From Bursaphelenchus xylophilus (taxonomy: Eukaryota; Nematoda; Chromadorea; Rhabditida; Aphelenchoididae): a stretch of 64,000 nucleotides of DNA. Within the stretch, counting starts at the first letter, position 1, and every line of letters starts with the position of its first letter. Shown piece after piece: positions 1 to 11,064 of the stretch. The DNA lies in contig CAJFCV020000003.1 of assembly GCA_904066235.2 (NCBI GenBank), positions 9,858,001 through 9,922,000 of the forward strand, read 5' to 3'. Under the pieces are notes generated by a model that was not told the DNA's origin, searched no databases, and worked only from the letters and a program-made list of their open reading frames with translations. A program made the translations under genes and the position numbers.

Positions 1-3000
1 ATCCAGGCCAAGGAAATGCATTTGGCTCTGCGAATCAGCAAAGTGGCGGGGTGTTTGGACAACAGTAAGTGCATATTTTGCAAGCCGTACTGTTTCAGTA
101 TTTTGGAGCTAAGTTGTTTTTTGGTTGGAGTTTTGGAATTTTTAGATTTTTTTGAAAAAAAAATCCGGAATATTCGAAGAAAAACATTGTTTTCTAACAA
201 AGCTAATTCAAAAAAATCGACTGGAATTCGAAAAATTCACATGAGTTTTAACTATTTTTTCATTAATATTTTTCATTATAAAATTACCAGTCGATTTTTC
301 AAAACATCCCAAAAACTTAATTTTTCAAAATTAAAAAATATATTTTTTCAAATTTTCCCTTCAAAATCGCTTCTACCTTTTAGACAGCCCACAGCACAAC
401 GAGGCCTTCCTCAAAGTCAATTGGGCCTTCAAAGCCAACAAGGCCAACTTGGCCAAGCTGGTCAACAAGGCCAACTCGGCCTTCAAGGCCAGCGTCAGTC
501 TCAGCCGCTACTCCGTCCCGGAGTAATGTATGACAGAGTCTCAAACAGTGGCCAATCTCAATTTGGAGGAAGCATAGTGTCCGCCAGTAACTCACCTGGA
601 ATCTTTATTAATCCTACTCGTCAGGTGGGTAGCGTTGCTTTGAAAAGGGATTTTGGAAGTTTCTTTGTCTTTTTTGGGTAGTTGTTCATTAATATCAGGC
701 CTTTACTTTTGTCGTATTTTAAACGCCATTTTTTTAGTTTTTGAATAAGATCGACAAATTTTTCCAAACTTTGATGTGTCTCTTTGACAACTAGATGATG
801 ACTTATACTGGTATTTTTTCAATTTTTGCATGATCTATCCCGATATAGAAGGCAATTTCAGAGAATTTCAGATGATAGTGTTAATAGTTAGTAAAACTAT
901 GGGGCTGTTCTTGCAGTATAAAGGCGGTCATATAAGATCTCGGAATTTTTTTCCCAAATCGCGATTTTCGGTGCACAAAAAAGTCGACGCCCAAGTCGGA
1001 AAATTGGCGTCGACTTATTTTTTTCTCGGCACCGAATTCTGAAATTCGGTAAATTTTTCTAAGTTTTTCGAAATCAGTGCACAAAGTCTTAAGTCTGCAC
1101 CGAAGACTTAAGTGCTTAAGTCAGCACCGCATTTCGGAATTCGGTGCTGAAAAAATTAAGTTGACGCCAATTTTTCGATTTGGGCGTCGACTTTTTTGTG
1201 CACCGAAAATCGCGATTTGGGGAAAAAAAATTCCGAGATCTTATATGACCTCCTTTATGTATACCATATTCCCAAGAAATCACAAGTAATTATCATTTCG
1301 AGCGTTTACCGCTCTAAAAAGTTTCGACTCCTACGGAATTTATGCCAGTCCTTATATGTAGTAAAACTCTTGTTTTCTCTTTCTTATCACGCAACAATTT
1401 CCTCATAAACCCATCTTCCAAAAAGTTGTTGACTTCTCTTCATTTCTAACACATGAGTCTTCCTTATCACTCCTTCGTTGCCCTCTTCAATAATTCGATA
1501 ATTATATTCGTCTTTCCTCTTCCACGCTCTCCGGAAAAAACGAAAGAATGTTGATTCATCGGAGCCGGTCGATTTTACTGCCCAAACAAGCGACTCATCG
1601 TTTTTAGGGGAGCCGATTGAGTGCGGGCGCAGTGCTCAACCTTCAACTCACTGGATACATCAACGAAAACAAAGCCATGAGAGATGGGAAAACGTGTTAT
1701 TGCCCGCGGGAGGAGTGCACGTTGTTGGAGAATGTGCTGCATCCCTGTTACTTTACATTCACAATCATCATCTCACCGAATGGGTAGGATCACAAACGAA
1801 AACAGCTAAATAATTCAAAAAAGTCATTATAAAATACGTTGATACCGCCTAGTTTTTTAACGCTCACAAAAAATTTTCGAGCCATCAGGTCTTTGAAATG
1901 GGGCAAAAGGAATTAGACTGAGTCGGTTAAAATTTAGAACATTACATATTTCCTAAAATACGTTTATGATTTTTAGCTTACCCTTTTCTAGAAACCACAG
2001 AGGTTTTCATATTTGAATCATCCAAAAAATCAGAGTTTTCCGTTCAGCACAAAAAAAATTTTTCGAAAGGCGAATTTTCTCTGACAATGAGCCTACTCAT
2101 TTTCCATGCTCTCTTGAAAAGAGACTGATTTTAAAAGCAAAATAGTCAAAATCAGAAAAAAACTAATATGATTTTTGGAATCTACGCCATCGATTACCCC
2201 TAAATCGACTATTGTTAGAAAAAATTCGAAAAATTACTTTTTAACACTACTAGTTAAGCAAAATAGTCAAAATCAGAAAAAACTAATATGATTTTTGGAA
2301 TCTACGCCATCGATTACCCTTGGGGGCCTCTTTCAACTCGGAGGTCTCTTTCGACTCGGGGTCTGTTTCGATGGCTTTCAAAATTTATCGTTTCTCTCTA
2401 ACGAAGGGGGAAAGAGGCGTCACCCGCGTGGTGCAGTGGTTGTGCGTCTGACCGGTAGGCGTCGTCTCGAAGTGGCGATGACACCTACATCTCCAGTTCG
2501 AGATGACGCCTACTGGTCAGACGCACAAGTCAGTACACTGCGTGGGGTTCGATATCGACAAAAACCTTTCATGGTTCTGTGGCTTCTCTGGGCTAGCCAG
2601 AAGTTCCAGTTTTGTCTTGGAAATTTTCCCAAAAGAATGAGGAAAAAACCACCCTTTTGTCCCTATTTAATGCATGAATCTCCCTTCTTTTGGCTGGATT
2701 GGACGCTGGACTCCGATGGGGACCATGTGCGACCTAAAAACATGAAAAATAAAGAAAATAGTAGAAAACCCAAAAGATATCGAAAATCGATGACAAAAAC
2801 TTGGCGTCGCGACACTTGCGGGCAACCGACATTTTTTGATTAGAATTACGATTTCCCTCCCGTAATCTACGTAGTACGATAAAAATTTCACATTATCAAC
2901 TCCCTGGTACTGATAAGTACACAAATCTATTAAACTCATCCACTGCATTCAAAGTTATAGGAGTTTGTTTTCCAAAAATGGTAAAAAATGCCTGGATAAG

Positions 3001-5128
3001 CTTATGGTAACTATTCAAGCCACTTATACATCTGGAATCTTAATCCGCTGGGAGTTAAAACTTTTGAAAATTGGCATTTTTCTTCTTCAGAATCCTCATG
3101 CAAAATTCAAGGAAATCCGAGTTTGGGAGCATTAAGGTTGTTCGCTTTAGGCAGATTCCATTAAGAAGGCGTTCCTATAAAAAATTGTAAAATACACATT
3201 GATTTTCAAAACAAAGATTTGATAAACAGTTTCTTCAATCTTCAGAGATGAGCCTGTCCAATACATCTCCAAGCAGTTTGTCATTGTCAACAGCACTGGA
3301 ATGCCTGAGCAGAGCGGCGATTGGATGTCTCCGGTCTCAGTTCAAACTGCCTTCAAACCGGTAATTCCAATCCTTATGCAATAACCGTATTTTAAAACCA
3401 ATTCAGGCTGTCATCGACGTCTTTGTCAACAACCTTGGCCCGGTTATTCAAGGACGAACAGTCGTGGCGTTGAATGAATTTTGGCTGGTCGATAGTTTCA
3501 CCGTGGAATTGGATGATTATAAACCAACCATCGCGAATCAACAGCCGACTCCGGTGGTGAAACGGTTGACTGGCAGTGTTGTCAGATCTCAGTAAGTCTT
3601 GAAATCGGTGAATAACGGGGAAAATTTTATTATTTTCCATTTTTTTGTGTGTGCAGTATGCAATTTTTGAAAACCTCTTTGAAAAACAAAAATGTTGCGG
3701 CTGAAAGTCTTTTACGCAATCTCTGACCTATTAATTTTCTGGATACCAAAAAGCGCACTCGATTAGGGGACACGTCGTATTTTACACTGTTATAATATTT
3801 CTACGTACAATGGTATGTATTGACGTCTGAGAAACGGTTTTTTAAATTCAGATGCCTTGATCTCGACGATGAATTCATCCCCTGTGTCATCAGTTTTTTC
3901 TCTAAATTGCTTGTTGTTAGCTACCTAGATAGCCAACTGGTCAAAAACGTGATTTATTTTGCTCTGTTTGCCTAACAAAGTGGTTATAGTCTTCAAAAAG
4001 TTTTTTGAAGTTACCAAAGCTCATAACTTTAAAAACTACTCTGATTTTGCACTATACATCCATATTTCCTGTTTTTTTTCTAAAACATCCCTCAATATCC
4101 CTGATTTTCAGGCTTGAATTCCACTACTCAGTCCAGTGTCAAGCTGGTTACGTCGGAGACAACTGTGATCTTCAGTGTCGTCCCACAAATACCGGGCCAG
4201 CCCGAGCTATCTGCACCTCTCGTCTCACCAATATTTCTTCGGTTTGTACCTACGACCAATCTCGCACAGCGGTCGAGAACTGCACGCAATGTGGTCTGGG
4301 ACTTATGAACGATGACTGCGCGGATTTGGCGGGTATTACGCAACGAGAACGAGGGGTCAGTCAGGCCTACAAAGTCTGGACCATCATTTTGGGGGTGCTC
4401 TGCGGACTTCTCTTTATTTGTCTGCTAATCCTGTTGCTGCTATATGTTTGCGCCTTGAGAAGACGAAAGAATGGCGATACAAGGGAGAGACAGCGGATTT
4501 ATCAGCAACAGCAACGACCAGCTCGACCAATTGTTTCGAACCCACTGCTGCAAGATGAGTGGAATAAACCGCGAGAACCATATGCCCTGAGGCAAGCTGC
4601 GCCGTTGGTGGATAGCGAAAGCATTCAAAGTGATGTAAGTTTGTTTTTGGTTATTTTTTGTCTTGATAAGTGGCAGTTTTCGGCAATTATAGGGTAGTTT
4701 TGTCAGCTGATGCCTAGTGTAATATAATTTTGATTCGAAACCGTCTTCTAGAACCCAGTTATGGAATGTTTAGTATTTAAAAAAAACTTCCTATCTAATT
4801 ATAGGCCTTTCTAATTCAAAACATACTAATTTGTACAGTAATTTTCCCTATCGTATATCTGATATCAAGTACAATATAATTTGACCAAAATTTTTTCCTA
4901 ACAGCTAAAATTTGTTTTTAAAATATGTAGTAATCTGTAAAAATATTTTCATCATGATGGATTTTCATTGCCTTTTATTCTTTCTTTTATTTTTCAATTT
5001 TCCCTATTACTTGCCAAGTGTAATATAATATATTTTTCAAATTTACCTAATTCTAGCGCATTTTTCAGACTGCCCGTCAAGGCGGCGTGAGCTACAACCC
5101 TGCCCCGAGAAGAGAAGCCCAAGTATAG
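1..5128 (+). CDS. Notch-ligand-like (MNNL/DSL-like) type I membrane protein, 3' part
   Basis: Seven exons can be chained in frame: <1-64, 384-624, 1608-1783, 3246-3360, 3407-3591, 4112-4634 and 5069-5128, stop TAG at 5126. The 5' end lies outside the window; the visible part is 453 aa. In order it shows a Gln/Gly-rich low-complexity stretch; a segment resembling the MNNL N-terminal domain of Notch ligands (LNLQLTGYINENKAMRDGK, then paired cysteines); a beta-rich region; a DSL-like cysteine segment (FHYSVQCQAGYVGDNCDLQC) followed by more cysteines; one hydrophobic membrane span (about VWTIILGVLCGLLFICLLIL); and a basic cytoplasmic tail. Family assignment rests on these resemblances only: no full DSL domain or EGF tandem array is seen, so a DSL-related or DOS-type co-ligand is possible. 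A polyadenylation signal AATAAA lies at 5246-5251. Confidence 0.75.
915..1262. repeat. Foldback (MITE-like) element in an intron
   Basis: Two arms of about 145 bp, near 915-1060 and 1115-1262, are near-perfect reverse complements. Each contains the blocks ATAAGATCTCGGAA and TTTTCGGTGCACAAAAAAGT or their complements. No coding capacity. It lies in the 624-1608 intron of the MNNL/DSL-like gene. Confidence 0.8.
2135..2319. repeat. Pair of ~64-bp direct repeats
   Basis: Positions 2135-2199 and 2257-2319 are almost identical, both running from AGCAAAATAGTCAAAATC to CTACGCCATCGATTACCC, with about 57 bp between. They lie in the 1783-3246 intron. Slippage or a tandem insertion remnant is likely. Confidence 0.85.
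2421..2560 (+). repeat. tRNA-like foldback (SINE-like) sequence
   Basis: A 30-bp inverted repeat (2442-2471 against 2497-2526, with a loop of about 25 bp) is flanked by a pol III A-box-like TGGTGCAGTGG (2429-2439) and a B-box-like GGTTCGA (2546-2552). The spacing is far too long for a tRNA and no cloverleaf forms. It is better read as a tRNA-derived element interrupted by a palindrome. Confidence 0.5.
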
Positions 5129-5603
5129 AACACAGTCATCACATCGTCTAATCATTTCTTGCCTTTTAACCTGGTAATACCTCCGTTCAACTGCCGTTTT
5201 TTCTTCACCTGTTATTAGATATAAAACTAATGTTTAGAGGACCTAAATAAACCTAAACCATATCTGAGTCAAATTGAGATGATAAATTGAAATTTTTGGG
5301 CACCAAATTTATAAAAATGCAAATCCGAACTCTTCAAAAAATTTTTTTATTCTGTTCAGAAATTCTAATTTTATTTCATATAATGAAAAAAATTTACCAC
5401 CGAATTTATCGAATATACGTTTACTCATAATCAATGCATCAGACTTTGAACTTTTTATATTTTTTTTTCTCAAAAAATAAAAAAATTTTTCTAAAATCCC
5501 AAAAATTTTTTAGTCATCAAAATTCAAACTCCGACGCAAAAATGGTATTCATACAACACTGAGCACTTATTTGATTATGAACCAGTATTAAATGAGTTTT
5601 AAG

Positions 5604-5711
5604 ACAACTCCCAGCCGGCTAGCCAATGCGAATTCGGCCAGTCCAAGACGGGACTTGGAGCCTGGATTAGAAATACAAGAACAACTAACAACAATTAGAC
5701 CGGTAGAATAA
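5604..5711 (+). CDS. Possible alternative last exon of the MNNL/DSL-like gene
   Basis: After a TTTTAAG acceptor-like site, 36 codons are open in phase 0 to a TAA at 5709. That is exactly the phase left by the donor at 4634. The encoded tail begins TTPSRLANANSASPRRD and ends TIRPVE. Codon content looks coding, with CCG, CGG and GCC in an AT-rich background. It would replace the 19-residue tail encoded by 5069-5128 with a 35-residue Ser/Arg/acidic tail. The acceptor is non-canonical (AAG rather than CAG), so this could be a rare isoform or chance. Confidence 0.4.
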   Translation, partial: TTPSRLANANSASPRRDLEPGLEIQEQLTTIRPVE

Positions 5712-6268
5712 TTATGTGGGTGGGAATATTCGAACTACCGTGCGATTATTCTGAATCAAAAAAAAGGTTTGGTTTGGAAGCTGAGCCGCCATTTTGGACC
5801 CGTAAATTGGGGGTTAAAAAGGAGGAAGCGGTTTGAAAAGTTGGAAAAAATAATACAATTACAGGAAGAGCTGAAGGAAAAACTTGGAAAATTGGGAGAG
5901 GATGCCACAGGGATTTTATTGTTAGAATTTTATATTATTTTCATTAGAACTACACCTAAAATACGACTTTTCGAAAAAATTGCTTTCTGTCGAAATCCTT
6001 GTTTACCGTTTTCTTAGGGAAAATTTGAGCGTTTAAAATGTCCCCAAGATAAAAAAAAATCCAAAGGAAATGTTATAAACTCACAAATTTGCCAAAAAAT
6101 CCAATTTTCTATTGGAAAACCAATTTTTCGAAAAGCCACTTTTCATCGTATAAAATGTCCTATCATCCTCTCCGTTTCTAAGCCTTATCTCAATAAAGAA
6201 AGATTGGAAATACGTTTACAACACAAGACTAAAATGAGATATATTTGGAACTCTAAAGCTGAATAAAC
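5712..6268. other. Intergenic, tail-to-tail, no gene seen
   Basis: This stretch separates the + strand membrane-protein gene from the - strand transporter gene. A possible AATAAA for the downstream end of the + transcript lies near 6193. No exon-like sequence or repeat family was recognised. Confidence 0.6.
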
Positions 6269-9200
6269 TTATTTGGAGCCATTCGCCTGCGGCTCCACCG
6301 CCAGTCGGTTGCCATTCGTATAGGGTTTCGTCGTTCCATTCTGGGTCTTCCCGACGGTTGGCAACTCACTTGCGTTTGACTCGGCCATCCGATTGAAAGA
6401 TTGCTGACTTCGCAACATGTAAGTGGTGGAGGCACTTGTTCCGAGACATTTGGCGGCCTGAAAAAAAGGATGATTATGAATTTTGAAGGCAAGAAATGTC
6501 GATTTTGGAGATAAAAGCGGCTTTAAAAGCGGTAGAAATTCAAGTTCAAACATTTTGATGATTTTTGGAAATTTGCAAAAAAGTTTTTCATTTTTGAATT
6601 TTTGCACCGTGCGACTTAAATTTTGCACTGTATTTTCGACTGCACGGTGCATGCCAAAAATCGGAAATTTTGTTCTGCACAGTGCAAGAAAAATTATTTT
6701 TGTGCACAGTGCAGTGGGAATGTTCATGTTTGTGCACAGTGAGAAAAAAATTAAAGTGAATTTCCTTGTGCAAAAATAAAAACAAAAGAGTTCGGGGTAA
6801 CAAGATGTTTCGTATCGAAACGAGATGTTTTGTATCGAATTTAGGGCATCCCTGTCACGTAGTCACTAGCAAAAAAAATAAATTTTCTATTCCTAACATA
6901 AGCATCTATTTTTTGCATGACTGCGTTAAAGACCCCGTATTTTACATCTATTTTACCCTCCAGGACCATCCCTCCACAAACCTTTTCAGTGTTCCAAAAC
7001 CTGTCGGGCATATCCGGGTCCTGTAAAATGTTCTGTTATACTGTACTCGAAGCTCGAATTACCACCAAAACAACACACAGAGAACGTCTCGAGAAATACA
7101 GTATAATAGATACATGAGGCGAGCCACAGGACCATACACGGGAGTCTACTGGAATAGGACCTCCGGAAAGGCTCACAAAACCCTGTGAAAAGTGTGTTCT
7201 ACAGTAGCCTAGATGCTGTAAATTACAGTATCTGGGGGTTCATTGAATATGCAGGACAGTGAACAACCAAGGAATAGCGGAATGGTTAGGGCACAACATT
7301 TACATACCTCTGTCCCTACTACAATATAATTTATCCCAAAAAAGATAAGATTTAAAACACGTGATAGCTTTTTCTCCCATAAATTATTGAATATAAACAC
7401 TCTTAATTATTACAACAAAGCCTGAGTACAAGTTTTGCACAAATCAAAAATTTGAAAAACAAGATTTTTTGAAAAGAAACTTGTCCTTTTTTGTCATCAA
7501 TTACAATATCATGGGAAACTCGGCAAACCGACAACACTTACCACCGGGATATCGCCTTCCATCTTGACGATCTTGAAGTGCCGCACGAAGAGGACCAATG
7601 GAACGGGGGCAATAGCAAAGGCGACCATGCCAAAAGCGATGAAAAGAGCCCATTTCGGGTAGTCAACGTTGTGTTGGTGGGCCTGGAATAGCATAGAAAT
7701 GAGAGTCGTAAGCTAGTTTTCGTGAAGTACAGATTGTAACACAAAATTTTTATATTGTAAAACTAGTAGTACTCGCTTTGAAATAGTAAAATCAAAGTTT
7801 CTTTTTTGGAAAAAGGGGGAAAAACATGATTTTTTGAAAAGTTTCGGCTAAAAATCCAAAAATTTCTCGCTGTAAAAGCCCATACAATCAATTTGCAATA
7901 TCTGGGAAAATCGACAATTATATGGCTATTCATAAAACATCAAAATTCTATCCCAAAATAGAGAAAAAATCAATTTTTTTTGGTGAATTTCATTCACATA
8001 ATGTCTGAAATTTTATGCCTCCAAAACTCACCATAACCGAATCGTACGCCGAGTATTGAGGGACATGCGCAAAACTCTTGATGACCGAGCACACAAACAA
8101 GATGATCATGATGGTGGGCGACACAAATCTCCAGGTGAAAATCCAATACTGCCCGATTGTTTCGCCGGTCATGAATTCCAAGTCCCTGCAGAAGCGTCTA
8201 AATCCATAGACGTAGATGACGGCAAAGATCTCGAAGAAGGCCACCAGCATTAACGCATAGGATCCGGCGAAATGATCGAACATTGAGACCCAGTATTGTC
8301 CAGCGCGCGTGGTGAACACCAGCCCGACAATGCAAGCGGAGGCGCACAAAATCGCGGTCATTACGGGTTTCCGGAGGTTGATGAGATGACTGTCGTTCAG
8401 CGAGGTGATAACTCCTTCCAGGGTGCCGAACATGGAGCCAAGACCGAGCATCAGCAGCATCATGAAGAACATTATGGCCCATATTGGGGGGAATGGGAAT
8501 TGCAGGATGGCTTCGGTGAAAACCACGAATGCAAGACCGGTACCCTCCGCCGCTTGCGCGATGATTTGCTTGTAGTTGCAGGATTGCGTGAGATTGGCCA
8601 TTTTTGGGAATTCGGACAAATGGAAATGATGCTCCATCTGGTAGATGTATTCGTCCAACGAAATGTTGCCGCGGAGCTCGTCGAGTGAGGCGAAATGGCC
8701 GGGGTAGGTTTTCATGAGAGTCATCATGTCTCTGAAAAGATTTTTGATGACTATAACGGAGTTTTACTTGCGTTTTCAGACAGAAACCAACAATGCTTGC
8801 TCGTATTTTACTTTCAAGTTTAGAAAAAATAAAGAATCTTTTGTCAATTTTTACATCAGAAAACCTCGCTATAAATTTTTCTTCACCTTTCTCCCCCAAC
8901 TTACTCCTCAATGCACTTGTGATAGTTGGTATGTCCCATGTATCCCAAAACGCAGAAAATGACTAGTGCCGTGTACAAGGAGGTGACCAGATTCGCGGCT
9001 GACAATAGAAGCGTGTCCTTTTTGCAGTTGTTCTTGATCGGATTGTAGGATCCGAATGCGATCAGACCACCAAACCCAAGACCCATACTGTAGAAGATCT
9101 GAGTTGCGGCCTCAAGCCAAACTTCGGGATCGTAGAGACGGGTCAGCTGAAAAAATAGGCAAATTATGGCAGGTACAAAAATTTGAATATGCAAATTCGA

Positions 9201-11055
9201 ATTAAAATAATTTTATTGTGAAAACCGTAAAAATAAATTTTCAGAAAACGCTGAAATTATTTTCAGAATCAAATAATGAAATTTCAATAATATGCAAATT
9301 TCAAGATTACAATTTGCATATTTCCAAATTTCAAAAATTTAATTTTTTTCTATGTAAAAGCCGAAAAATCGTCTGAAAAAGCAAATTTTGTAAAAAAATC
9401 TTAATTTCAAAATTTGAATATTCCAAAAAATTCAACTCTTTAAAATTAACTCACATCAGGAGTAAACATGTAAACCAGCCCATCCAAAGCTCCTTCCAAC
9501 ATAAGTGAACGGAAAAGAAAGATTGTGGTGACGACGTAGGGGAAAGTAGCCGTCAAATACATGACCTTTCCACTACTCTTGATTCCTTTCATAACACACA
9601 AGTAGATCAGTGTCCAAGCCAATACAAGACAGATGGTAATGTGCATCGTGAAGCCGCCCATGTCTCCGATGTCGCTGAAAAATGATATTTTTTTAGTTTT
9701 GGGGGTTTTAGCTTTTAAAAAAGCTCTAATTGTAAGACCATTACAAAAGATCTAGAGCGAAAAATCTTCGCAACGGTCTTTTGTGTAACGAAATCTATCA
9801 ATCATTGACAATTTTATAGTCATCATGGGTCAAGTTTGGGTTAAATTGGACCAACAAATTGACAAATAAATGTTTTTGGTACCTTGAGGTTAGTTTTACA
9901 GCGATTTGACTGTAAAAATCTTGTATATGTCCTCAGAATTTTTGAATCAGCAATAAGTCGAAAAGTCACTCGAATGCCGTCGTTCAAAAAACATATTTTT
10001 CTCAATGAGAACTTGGTTTCCTAAACGCCAAAAACAGTAAATTTCAAGACAACTTACTCCGAGGTGTTGATGGCTTCTCGATTCCAGAAATAATTCGTTG
10101 GCGTCGTCGACCTGGCGCATTCCAAATAGACTGTTCCATTGTCGTGTTTGGGGCAATTCTATAACCAGAACAGTAGAAATAATTTAAGTTTTATTACAAT
10201 ATACATATCTAATCGTAAGAGCGTTACTCGAACTGAAATCTATTACTTACCGTCCACGGAAGTTCGAGCGAAAACGATTGAAAAAGATAGTATATACACC
10301 AGGTGAGGATGACATTGTAATAGAGACCGACCAGGTAGGAGACAACGGCCGCCGAAACTCCGACTCCGCCGAGGTATGGATGAATGGCATTCCAGACGCC
10401 AACTGGACCCGTTCGAAGACGTTGGCCAATTCCGAGCTCAATCAGGAACAAGGGCATGCCTTCCAGGACCATCATGATCACATAGGGGATTAGGAAAGCG
10501 CCTGGAATTTTGGGATATTACAGTAGTTGGGGAGGACAATAATTTTTGTGTAAGGAAAGTTGTGATACGAGGGATTGGAAAGTCAGTATTGGGACTTTCT
10601 TAAAATTTTGGGAGCTTAAAGAATCTTGGTGATAAATCAATTACTCATAAACTATAAAAGTAGATTTAATACTCGTATTTTACCCCAACCTTCCCATTCT
10701 TACCTCCTCCGTTCTTCTGACAGAGATACGGAAAACGCCAGACATTCCCCAGTCCAACTGCGTAGGAGATAACCCCCATCATGAACTGCATCTTGTTGTC
10801 CCAGCCCTCGCGATCGTCCTGATCCACGGTCTCTTCGGTGAGCTCCGCAATCTCGCGCGAACTCGAGAACCGGCCCATTTTGCTGCCGGTGTCGATGGCC
10901 ACCGACTCCTCGCTGAACGCCACATGTGGCCCGAGGCAGTTGTCCGACTCGTCCGGGATATTTGTGTCGAATGTGATTTTGCGTTCGCTGGTGTTCAGGG
11001 GTTGTTCGCTGCTGCCGGCCGACGGCAGCGTTAGGTTGTCCTTGCGATTCGTCAT
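6269..11055 (-). CDS. SLC6-family sodium-coupled transporter (SLC6A15-A20-like)
   Basis: Eight exons read on the minus strand: 11055-10704, 10501-10251, 10158-10058, 9674-9455, 9146-8905, 8731-8032, 7682-7542 and 6457-6269, giving 731 aa. The first exon has a hydrophilic N-terminus and the SLC6 signature [18 protein letters not shown] of TM1; exon 2 continues [18 protein letters not shown]. Later exons carry TM3-TM12, including a glycosylated extracellular loop ([11 protein letters not shown]) and the conserved [11 protein letters not shown] and [14 protein letters not shown] stretches. These last motifs resemble the orphan and neutral amino-acid subgroup (SLC6A15, A17, A18-A20) more than the biogenic-amine carriers. 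The family imports small solutes with Na+ and usually Cl-; substrate is not predictable here. The C-terminal cytosolic tail is polar. Plausible nematode counterparts are snf genes, but the orthologue was not determined. Confidence 0.93.
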
Positions 11056-11062
11056 GAAAGAA

Positions 11063-11064
11063 CT
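11063..11064 (-). other. Acceptor-like AG 7 nt before SLC6 start codon
   Basis: On the minus strand a TTATTTTCAG site ends 7 nt before the ATG of the SLC6 gene. It is either a spliced-leader acceptor or a 5'UTR intron end, and it supports the chosen start. Confidence 0.6.

Noticed and set aside
7240..7300. tRNA-like A-box (TAGCGGAATGGTTAGGGC)
   Set aside because: No B-box or cloverleaf follows at the right distance.
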